DNA of 64,000 nt from Larkinella sp051857545. Its GTDB lineage: Bacteria; Bacteroidota; Bacteroidia; Cytophagales; Spirosomataceae. The notes beneath the pieces were generated by a model, which had not been told where the DNA came from, did not search any database, and saw nothing but the letters and a program-made list of their open reading frames with translations. Both the position numbers and the translations under genes were made by a program. Below are positions 52,401-59,500 of the stretch, in pieces. Each line of letters begins with the position of its first letter. The first letter of the stretch is position 1. Where the stretch lies: the NCBI RefSeq assembly GCF_051857545.1, contig NZ_JBPZHB010000009.1:186001-250000 (forward strand). Direction: 5' to 3'.

Positions 52401-52642
52401 GCCAGAAGATGCTCGTAATGTGCGTACAATTTCCCGACAATCATCATCGCAATCGCGGAACCGATGTAGGCGATAGGCAGACTGGTTTCGGGGTGATTTT
52501 CAAGCAAAATGACGTTCGCCGAAACGTAAACCAGGATCGTCCCAATGCCGAGAAAAAAGTTGTGTAAGAAAAATAACCAGACTGTTCGAACTTCATGATG
52601 GCGTACACCAATCGAACGGTAGAACTTTTGAGCTGGCGACAT
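49397..52642 (-). CDS. Nucleotide-translocase-like/HEAT/cNMP-binding fusion
   Basis: The 1081-residue protein has about 12 membrane helices (residues 15-430) with the look of an MFS or ADP/ATP carrier-like transporter, then a long HEAT-like helical repeat region (about 450-900) and a C-terminal cyclic-nucleotide-binding domain (about 930-1060). The phosphate-binding cassette reads FGELALLDTEPRSASAVV, keeping the Arg and Ser used to hold cNMP phosphate, so ligand binding is plausible. It may be an inner-membrane transporter or scaffold controlled by cAMP, matching the cyclase encoded nearby. The gene is alone on its strand and overlaps the HD gene at its end. Confidence 0.8.
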   Translation of the reverse strand: MSPAQKFYRSIGVRHHEVRTVWLFFLHNFFLGIGTILVYVSANVILLENHPETSLPIAYIGSAIAMMIVGKLYAHYEHLLALRTLAVRVLWAVIILTFIIDVLVLAGHSVWSSIAIMVGFRMIYLLTNLEFWGVSAVVFDVRQSKRLFSVISSGDMPAKAMGAILAALVHAHTDMFFLLIVAFGSFLAAIYILRLTYHSHDVHATHGSSRVRQPNQSLIVEHLFGNSRLITSMCLSLVAVATVAASVEYAFFINVKYKIHSTTSLLQYLSKVLALTYLIAMVVKVIISGQALDRLGIRRSLQLLPITALVGVIVFWIVWVLDVSEPTWLLYYCALYLTFEVMRRSLFDPVFLVLFQPLTTQQRLHGHTLVKGYYEPLGMALAGVMIYAFHAYPELNEWVLFVWMGIGTLVAFLLLRRTYQNYLNELKSALSRRFLETNELAAPEEVLNLVLTNLESARVEEVINAMNWLKTHHPEKLSDASVMLLNHAELPVRRFALESFIDLKFPVDAPLVYRLAIHDPEPVIRALASRLYAGLPKADAKAVADLLHHPELTIRKGAILGSWKNRPYTKPATESLDQLSTSNDPADRMAVLEVIRGLQLQQRSDLVTTSLKSSDSAIVNAAIRTAGVMQNAGLTRQLVNLLSDKLYWRTAARSLSDMQTAAVPFLEEAVLASSDTLLIRRIASVCAKIKVPESHHVLTTLVGKPDLTVRLAALRALSHLESVATKSEIYYPVLQEELKLAQRLLHGSLHKNDKELLACLDYEIGLLLQRIFFLLMQLYDRDVIASVRTGIDHASRERRANALEMLDNLIPRVVYQCLQALLDDVPVAEKVRLVDAQLEPFHSQEPLLTYILHQGETMFSAWTISVALRRWTSRSLANTRLLGLYINHPIQLLRESADGVLQVVKENHPEWYQRLLADHPTLASQHMKPTEAHISDFERVIVLKNTRLFADTPENILSTIAPIMKEVTYQDGQTIFQKGDIGNCMFVIYSGTVDIFDRQQRLAQFGRGDVFGELALLDTEPRSASAVVASDVLLFRIDHEDFYDLMEEREEVLRNMMRILCQRIRLQNEKIQTMSVIPNNG

Positions 52643-52729
52643 GCCGGTTTTAAAACTTGCTAATGATAATCAATAATACTGCTTTTCCGCCATTCTGCCT
52701 ACTTTTACACGACAATTTGCAATTTGATC

Positions 52730-55700
52730 ATGGTATCGCAACAATCCAATAAACCATACCAGCCCCGGAACCCCATACGCATCGTTACGGCGGCTTCTTT
52801 GTTCGACGGCCACGATGCCGCCATCAACCTCATGCGCCGGATCATGCAGGCATCCGGTGCCGAAGTGATCCATTTGGGTCACAACCGGTCGGTGGCCGAG
52901 ATCGTCGACTGCGCCATTCAGGAGGATGTGCAGGGCATTGCCGTTACGTCGTACCAGGGTGGACATGTCGAATTTTTCAAGTATATGGTGGATTTACTTC
53001 GGGAACGAAAAGCAACTCATATAAAGGTATTTGGCGGTGGCGGTGGCACCATTTTACCCGCCGAAATAGACGAGTTGCACCACTACGGCGTTACCCGATT
53101 GTATTCCCCGGACGATGGGCGAACGATGGGGTTGCAGGGCATGATAAACGACTTGCTGCAACATTGTGACCACCCGACCGGAACGGCCGACCACCTGGCA
53201 AAGCTGAACGGTCAACTGGCTTCACTCGCCCAAACCAAAGATGTGAACCTGATCGGGGAATTGATTTCAGTGGCGGAAAATGAACCAGCATCCTACGAAA
53301 AAATCGACCGGTCGTTTCCACAAACCGATCGCGGTTTTGTCCCGGTTTTGGGGATTACCGGAACCGGTGGCGCGGGTAAATCGTCTTTGGTCGATGAACT
53401 CGTTCGGCGGTTTCTGCTGACGATTCCCGACAAAACCATCGCCATTATTTCCGTCGATCCATCGAAACGCAAAACCGGGGGTGCCTTGCTGGGCGACCGC
53501 ATCCGGATGAATGCGATTCATCCCGATCTGGCGGCTGGCCGGGTGTATATGCGTTCCCTGGCGACCCGGCAGGCCAATCTGGCGCTCAGTAAACACGTTC
53601 AGGATGCGATTGAAATCTGCCAGCGGGCTCAATTTGACCTGATCATCATCGAAACCTCCGGCATCGGGCAGTCGGATACGGAAATCACCGAGCACTCGGA
53701 CGTCAGTCTGTATGTCATGACGTCTGAATACGGCGCAGCCACCCAACTGGAAAAAATTGACATGCTCGATTTTGCCGACGTCATCGCCATCAATAAGTTC
53801 GACAAACGCGGGTCGTTGGACGCGATGCGGGATGTTCGCAAACAATACCGCCGAAATCACGCAGTTACCGATCCCGGCATTTGGGAACTCCCGGACGATG
53901 AACTTCCCATTTTTGGAACGATTGCTTCCCAGTTCAACGATGCCGGCATGAATGCCCTGTTCTCGAAACTGCTGCATCTCGTTCAGCAAAAAACCGGGGC
54001 TCATTTCCTGCATCAGGTCGTCACCAACCAACTTTCTACCCCGCCCTCGGCCATCATTCCGGCAGAACGGGTTCGCTATCTGGCCGAAATTGTCGAAACC
54101 AGTGAGCAATATAATGCCTTTGTGAACGAGCAGGTGGCGATTGCCCGGAAGATGTATCAAATCGACGGGGTATTGAAAACCCTGTCTTCTGAGACCCTGT
54201 CAGGGTCTCAGACCGCTGACAGGGTTTCACCATCCCTCCAAGCCCTCTATGACGACTTCGAAAACCGCCTTCACCACAATTGCCGGCGACTCCTGGAATC
54301 CTGGCCGGATCTGAAGCAGAAATACCGGGCGGATACGTACCAGTATCAGGTTCGGGACAAAACGATTCACCAGAGCCTGTTTTCAACCTCCATGTCCGGT
54401 TTACGAATCCCGAAAATCAGTTTGCCGACCTACGAAGACTGGGGTGACGTTCTGCATTGGCTGCTGACCGAAAATGTGCCGGGCGAGTTTCCCTATGCCG
54501 CCGGAGTCTTCCCGTTGAAACGCGAAGGCGAGGACCCCGCGCGGATGTTTGCGGGCGAAGGAGGCCCGGAGCGGACGAACCGACGGTTTCACTACGTCTC
54601 GAAAGGCATGCCTGCAAAACGGCTTTCCACCGCGTTTGATTCGGTGACGCTCTACGGCGAAGACCCGGATTACCGCCCCGATATTTACGGCAAAATCGGC
54701 AACTCTGGCGTCAACATCTGCACCCTGGACGACGCCAAAAAGCTCTACAGCGGTTTTAACCTCTGCGATCCGGCCACGTCGGTTTCGATGACCATCAACG
54801 GCCCTGCTCCCATGCTGCTCGGTTTTTTTCTGAATGCCGCCATCGACCAGCAGTGTGAGTTGTATTTGCGACAAACCGCCCCCCAGCCTCCTGAAGGGGG
54901 AGTGGAAACCGTCGGAGCAAACTCCCCCTTCAGGGGGCCGGGGAGTAAAGTCGCTTATCAGGGCGAATTACCGGACGGCAATACGGGGTTGGGATTGATG
55001 CTGCTGGGCACCACGGGCGATCAGGTTCTGCCGAAAGAGGTGTATGAAAAAATCAAAGCGGACACGCTGCGGCAGGTGCGGGGAACGGTTCAAGCGGACA
55101 TTCTGAAAGAAGATCAGGCGCAAAATACCTGCATTTTTTCGACGGAATTTGCCCTGCGGATGATGGGTGACATCCAGCAATATTTCACCGACCAACAGGT
55201 GCGCAACTTTTATTCCGTCTCCATCTCGGGTTACCACATTGCCGAAGCCGGTGCCAATCCGATCTCTCAATTGGCTTTTACGCTCTCCAACGGGTTTACA
55301 TTCGTGGAATACTACCTCGCCCGGGGCATGAAAATCGATGATTTTGCACCCAATCTGTCGTTCTTTTTTTCCAACGGCATGGACCCTGAATATTCGGTGC
55401 TGGGCCGCGTGGCCCGTCGCATCTGGGCGAAAGCGATGAAATACAAATACAAAGGCAACGAGCGTTCACAAAAGCTGAAATACCACATTCAGACTTCCGG
55501 CCGGAGTTTACATGCCCAGGAGATTGCGTTCAACGACATCCGCACCACCTTGCAGGCCCTGAGCGCGTTGTCGGACAATTGCAATTCCCTGCACACCAAC
55601 GCCTACGACGAAGCCATCACGACGCCCACCGAGGAAAGCGTTCGGCGGGCGATGGCCATTCAGTTGATCATCAACAAAGAATTTGGCCTTTCCCGACACG

Positions 55701-56179
55701 AAAACCCCTTGCAGGGCTCTTTCAGCATGGAAGAACTCACGGATTTGGTTGAACAGGCGGTTTTGAACGAATTTCGCAGTCTGAATGAACGTGGTGGCGT
55801 GTTGGGAGCGATGGAGCGCATGTACCAACGCAGCAAAATTCAGGACGAGTCGATGGTGTATGAAATGCAGAAACACAGCGGCAAACTCCCCATCATCGGC
55901 GTCAATACGTTTCTGGACCCCAACGGTTCGCCCACCCGCATTCCGCAGGAAGTCATCCGCTCGACCGACAACGAGAAACGGTACGCCATCGAATCCCGGA
56001 AAGCCTTTCAGGAACGGAATCGCGAAGCGGCCAATGTAGTTTTGAAACAGGTACAACAAACCGCATTGGCCAACGGCAACATCTTCGAAGCCCTGATGGA
56101 AGCCACCAAAGTTTGCTCGCTGGGCCAACTGTCCCGGGCGTTGTATGAAGTGGGCGGCCAATACCGCCGGAACATGTAA
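52730..56179 (+). CDS. icmF: Fused isobutyryl-CoA mutase (IcmF), adenosylcobalamin-dependent
   Basis: The 1149-residue protein combines a B12-binding domain (about 15-145, with DGHD, His28 as axial ligand, and GGGGGTILPAEI), a MeaI/ArgK-type GTPase chaperone domain (about 200-420; P-loop GTGGAGKSS) and the mutase TIM barrel (about 530-1149). IcmF interconverts isobutyryl-CoA and butyryl-CoA, and sometimes isovaleryl/pivalyl-CoA, by a radical mechanism; the GTPase part loads or guards the cofactor. Two palindromic DNA elements are inserted in frame (residues about 483-500 and 716-739), adding about 17 and 23 residues. An ATG at 52724 is also possible. Confidence 0.92.
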   Translation: MVSQQSNKPYQPRNPIRIVTAASLFDGHDAAINLMRRIMQASGAEVIHLGHNRSVAEIVDCAIQEDVQGIAVTSYQGGHVEFFKYMVDLLRERKATHIKVFGGGGGTILPAEIDELHHYGVTRLYSPDDGRTMGLQGMINDLLQHCDHPTGTADHLAKLNGQLASLAQTKDVNLIGELISVAENEPASYEKIDRSFPQTDRGFVPVLGITGTGGAGKSSLVDELVRRFLLTIPDKTIAIISVDPSKRKTGGALLGDRIRMNAIHPDLAAGRVYMRSLATRQANLALSKHVQDAIEICQRAQFDLIIIETSGIGQSDTEITEHSDVSLYVMTSEYGAATQLEKIDMLDFADVIAINKFDKRGSLDAMRDVRKQYRRNHAVTDPGIWELPDDELPIFGTIASQFNDAGMNALFSKLLHLVQQKTGAHFLHQVVTNQLSTPPSAIIPAERVRYLAEIVETSEQYNAFVNEQVAIARKMYQIDGVLKTLSSETLSGSQTADRVSPSLQALYDDFENRLHHNCRRLLESWPDLKQKYRADTYQYQVRDKTIHQSLFSTSMSGLRIPKISLPTYEDWGDVLHWLLTENVPGEFPYAAGVFPLKREGEDPARMFAGEGGPERTNRRFHYVSKGMPAKRLSTAFDSVTLYGEDPDYRPDIYGKIGNSGVNICTLDDAKKLYSGFNLCDPATSVSMTINGPAPMLLGFFLNAAIDQQCELYLRQTAPQPPEGGVETVGANSPFRGPGSKVAYQGELPDGNTGLGLMLLGTTGDQVLPKEVYEKIKADTLRQVRGTVQADILKEDQAQNTCIFSTEFALRMMGDIQQYFTDQQVRNFYSVSISGYHIAEAGANPISQLAFTLSNGFTFVEYYLARGMKIDDFAPNLSFFFSNGMDPEYSVLGRVARRIWAKAMKYKYKGNERSQKLKYHIQTSGRSLHAQEIAFNDIRTTLQALSALSDNCNSLHTNAYDEAITTPTEESVRRAMAIQLIINKEFGLSRHENPLQGSFSMEELTDLVEQAVLNEFRSLNERGGVLGAMERMYQRSKIQDESMVYEMQKHSGKLPIIGVNTFLDPNGSPTRIPQEVIRSTDNEKRYAIESRKAFQERNREAANVVLKQVQQTALANGNIFEALMEATKVCSLGQLSRALYEVGGQYRRNM
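54177..54227. repeat. In-frame palindromic element 1 inside icmF
   Basis: Outer arms AAACCCTGTC (54177-54186) and GACAGGGTTT (54218-54227) enclose an inner palindrome GAGACCCTG-T-CAGGGTCTC (54191-54209). The 51 bases are 17 codons, keep frame and contain no stop, encoding KTLSSETLSGSQTADRVS. It lies between the GTPase and mutase domains. Confidence 0.9.
54877..54946. repeat. In-frame palindromic element 2 inside icmF
   Basis: Arms CCTGAAGGGGGAGT (54890-54903) and ACTCCCCCTTCAGG (54921-54934) pair perfectly over 14 bases, with imperfect C-rich/G-rich extension outside (about 54877-54889 and 54935-54946). It encodes TAPQPPEGGVETVGANSPFR and GPGS within the mutase barrel. Such C/G-rich palindromes are familiar to me as dispersed elements in Bacteroidota genomes; that is recollection, not a search. 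Confidence 0.9.
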
Positions 56180-56523
56180 AAAGCGCAACCGTTACCTGGT
56201 TGAAACCGGAAAAAAACATTTACCAACTGGTGTAGAGATTGGCGCGAAAAATGCAAAGGCTCGGTAAATGTATCAAAAATCCGCACCGTCTTTTGTCTGA
56301 CAATCCACTTTTCCTCTAGCCTATAATTAATAAAACATCAACTGTTGATGCGTTTTTTTGGAGAAAGGAATAAAAAATAATGGTCTACCAATGACACCAT
56401 TATTGGATGAGAATACTAATTTAAGGCGATCAATGACTTCATGGCAGTGTCATCGTTGACCTGATTTATCTGAATTTGCCGCAACACTGTACTTGAAGCT
56501 TCACAATGGGATACAACCTCAAG
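56180..56523. other. Intergenic region upstream of GH63-type gene
   Basis: About 340 bases (to the chosen start) with AT-rich stretches and no open frame of note. A weak hairpin lies near 56186-56206 after icmF. No confident promoter could be picked. Confidence 0.4.
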
Positions 56524-59199
56524 ATGGAAAACAGCATCGAACGCGAACGCATTTATACCCGCGCCGATAACAAAGGGTGGAAGAAATGGGGTCCATATCT
56601 GTCTGAACGCTCCTGGGGCACGGTTCGCGAGGATTATAGCGTCCACGGCAATGCCTGGGGTTTTATCACCCACGACATGGCACGCTCCCGGGCCTATCGC
56701 TGGGGTGAGGACGGAATTGGTGGGCTTTCCGACAACAAGGGTCACGTTTGTTTTGCCCTGGCTTTCTGGAATCATACGGATAGCATCATCAAGGAACGGC
56801 TTTTTGGTTTGACCGGCCCGGAAGGAAACCACGGCGAGGATGTGAAGGAGATGTACTATTACCTGGATAGTACGCCCACCCATTCTTACATGAAAATGCT
56901 GTACAAGTATCCCCAGCAAGCGTTTCCGTATTCCCGGCTGGTGGATGAGGCTCGTCGCCGAAACCGTCTGGAACCCGAATTCGAGCTGGTCGATACTGGT
57001 ATTTTTGACGATAACCAGTATTTCGACATTTTCATTGAATACGCCAAAAATGACGAAAATGACATTCTAATCAAAATTACCGCCCACAACCGGTATACAG
57101 AGGCTGCAAAACTCACAATGCTGCCCACACTCTGGTTCCGCAATACCTGGTCGTGGGGTTATGAGCAGTATGCTTACAAGCCCATTCTGAACGGCATTGC
57201 CACCACCCAGATTGCAGTCGATCACAAACTCCTGGGAAAGTATAAACTGTATTGCGAAGACGCCGACGAGCTGCTGTTCTGCGAAAATGAAACCAATACG
57301 GAGCGGCTCTACGGCATTCCCAACGACTCCCTGTTTTGCAAAGACGGCGTCAACGATTACATTGTTTCGGGCGATAAAAAATACGTCAATCCAAATCAGA
57401 TCGGCTCGAAAGCTTCGGCCCGGTATGTCCGAACGGTTCCGGCCGGCGAGTCCGTCACCATTCGGCTGCGATTTAGTCAGGATACCCATAAAAGCCAGCC
57501 TTTCGCTGATTATGACGCCATTTTTGAACAACGGGTTCAGGAAGCGGACGATTTTTACGATCAACTGCAAGCCAATGTGACCGACCCGGAATTGCGAATT
57601 ATTCAGCGGCAGGCCTACGCGGGCATGTTGTGGAACAAGCAGTTCTATTATTATAACGTGAACGAGTGGCTGAAAGGCGACCCAAAAATGCCCACGCCGT
57701 TTCATGGGCGGGCCTACCAGCGCAACTCCGGCTGGCGGCACATGTATACCGCCAACATCCTGTCGATGCCCGATAAATGGGAATATCCGTGGTTTGCCGC
57801 CTGGGATCTGGCCTTTCACACCCTGACGCTGGCGCGACTCGATCCGCATTTTGCCAAACGCCAACTGGCGGTTATCCTGCGGGAGTATTACATGCACCCG
57901 AATGGGCAAATTCCGGCGTACGAGTGGAATTTCGGCGATGTGAACCCGCCCGTTCATGCCTGGGCGACGTGGAAAGTCTACGAGATCGACCGTGACATGA
58001 ACGGCAAGGGCGATATCAACTTTCTGGAACGCGTATTTCACAAACTGCTGCTCAACTTCACGTGGTGGGTAAACCGGAAAGATGTCAGCGGCAACAGCGT
58101 GTTCGGGGGGGGCTTCCTCGGCCTCGACAACATTGGGGTGTTCGACCGCAGCCAACCCTTGCCGATGGGTGGCCACATCGAACAGGCTGACGGAACGGGC
58201 TGGATGGCCATGTATACGCTGAACATGCTGCGGATTGCCTGCGAAATTGCGCTGACCCGGCCGACGTACCAGGACATGGCCTCCAAGTTTTTCGAGCACT
58301 TCCTGCACATTGCGGCTGCCATGAAAAACCTGGGCGGACAGGGCATCAGCCTGTGGGACGAAGACGATCAGTTTTATTATGATGTGCTGCACACGCCCGA
58401 CAACGCGAGTATGCTGTTGAAAATCCGCTCGATGGTGGGCCTGATTCCGCTCTTTGCCGTCGAAATTCTGGATGATGACTTGCTGGAAAAACTGCCGGAT
58501 TTCAAACGACGGGTCGAGTGGGTGCTAACCAACCGCCCGGATCTGGCGTCGATGATTTCGCGCTGGCACGAACCGGGCAAGGGCGCTACCCACCTGCTTT
58601 CGCTGCTTCGGGGTCACCGGATGAAAATGCTGCTCAAACGGATGTTCGATGAAACCGAGTTCCTGTCTGATTATGGCATCCGGGCGTTGTCGAAATACCA
58701 CGGAGAAAAACCGTATGAATTCAACCTGAACGGCGAGATTTTCTCCGTAAAATACGTTCCGAACGAATCGGAAACGAGTCTGTTTGGTGGTAATTCCAAC
58801 TGGCGGGGGCCGATCTGGTTTCCGGTTAATTACCTGCTGATCGACTCCCTGCTGAAATTTTACAACTACTACGGCGACGATTTCGAGATCGAATACCCGA
58901 CCAATTCCGGTCAGGTCATGAGCATCAAGGAAGCGACGGTGCTGGTGGCCGAACGTCTGGTCAACATTTTCCGGCGCGACGAAACCGGCAAAATACCGGC
59001 TTACAATGGCTACAAAAAATACCAGGATGATCCGTATTTCAGGGATATGCACCTGTTTTTTGAATATTTCCACGGCGATAACGGCAGCGGCCTCGGCGCC
59101 AACCACCAAACCGGCTGGACCGGGCTGGTGGCAGACCTGATCGAATTCCTGTATCAACACCGGCTTCAGAAAGAACCGGTTCATGCCAAAGTATTGTAA
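56524..59199 (+). CDS. Glycoside hydrolase family 63-type glucosidase (MGH1-like)
   Basis: The protein has 891 residues. The N-terminal part (KGWKKWGPYLSERSWGTVRE, then DYSVHGNAW) and the later catalytic (alpha/alpha)6 barrel (about 360-880, with ILSMPDKWEYPWFAAWDLAF) match the GH63/mannosylglycerate-hydrolase-like group. An acidic pair is visible in PAYEWNFGDVNPPVHAW. Such enzymes cleave alpha-glucosides or mannosylglycerate-type osmolytes. It has no signal peptide, so it acts in the cytoplasm. An in-frame ATG at 56506 would add six residues. It ends at a strong terminator. Confidence 0.88.
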   Translation: MENSIERERIYTRADNKGWKKWGPYLSERSWGTVREDYSVHGNAWGFITHDMARSRAYRWGEDGIGGLSDNKGHVCFALAFWNHTDSIIKERLFGLTGPEGNHGEDVKEMYYYLDSTPTHSYMKMLYKYPQQAFPYSRLVDEARRRNRLEPEFELVDTGIFDDNQYFDIFIEYAKNDENDILIKITAHNRYTEAAKLTMLPTLWFRNTWSWGYEQYAYKPILNGIATTQIAVDHKLLGKYKLYCEDADELLFCENETNTERLYGIPNDSLFCKDGVNDYIVSGDKKYVNPNQIGSKASARYVRTVPAGESVTIRLRFSQDTHKSQPFADYDAIFEQRVQEADDFYDQLQANVTDPELRIIQRQAYAGMLWNKQFYYYNVNEWLKGDPKMPTPFHGRAYQRNSGWRHMYTANILSMPDKWEYPWFAAWDLAFHTLTLARLDPHFAKRQLAVILREYYMHPNGQIPAYEWNFGDVNPPVHAWATWKVYEIDRDMNGKGDINFLERVFHKLLLNFTWWVNRKDVSGNSVFGGGFLGLDNIGVFDRSQPLPMGGHIEQADGTGWMAMYTLNMLRIACEIALTRPTYQDMASKFFEHFLHIAAAMKNLGGQGISLWDEDDQFYYDVLHTPDNASMLLKIRSMVGLIPLFAVEILDDDLLEKLPDFKRRVEWVLTNRPDLASMISRWHEPGKGATHLLSLLRGHRMKMLLKRMFDETEFLSDYGIRALSKYHGEKPYEFNLNGEIFSVKYVPNESETSLFGGNSNWRGPIWFPVNYLLIDSLLKFYNYYGDDFEIEYPTNSGQVMSIKEATVLVAERLVNIFRRDETGKIPAYNGYKKYQDDPYFRDMHLFFEYFHGDNGSGLGANHQTGWTGLVADLIEFLYQHRLQKEPVHAKVL

Positions 59200-59202
59200 C
59201 AT

Positions 59203-59237
59203 ACGTAAAAAGCCGGCATCGAACCGGCTTTTTACGT
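59203..59237 (+). terminator. Intrinsic terminator after GH63-type gene
   Basis: ACGTAAAAAGCCGG (59203-59216) pairs perfectly with CCGGCTTTTTACGT (59224-59237) around a 7-base loop, four bases after the stop codon. Confidence 0.92.
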
Positions 59238-59500
59238 TTAGTAGCGAACGGTATTTCTACCGGTCTTTCCTTTTTGATTACAATTTAATACGTACATATA
59301 AGCACAAATTCAATTTGTATTAATTGGGGTTACCGGCTCAGTATCCTCCCAAAATTCAGTTTTGTGATTCGCTTACTTTAACGTTTTCCAGCGCTGTTTA
59401 TTCGTCCATATACTCACAAAAGCAGACCGGCAACTCACTTTCTTTGGCTCGTATAATCAAAAATTGTATCTTCACCAGCCCGTCCTAACTAATTTCTCTG
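59238..59500. other. Intergenic region upstream of TPR protein gene
   Basis: About 260 bases, AT-rich, with no open frame of interest. Its right-hand end holds the candidate promoter at 59443-59474. Confidence 0.45.
59443..59474 (+). promoter_or_regulatory. Candidate Bacteroidota promoter of TPR gene
   Basis: TTTG at 59443-59446 and TATCTTCA at 59467-59474 are 20 bases apart, close to TTTG-N19-TAnnTTTG. The start codon is 26 bases downstream. Confidence 0.45.

Noticed and set aside
57067..58392. 441-codon open frame on the minus strand
   Set aside because: It is antisense to the GH63-type gene, with no signal peptide, domain or sensible composition.
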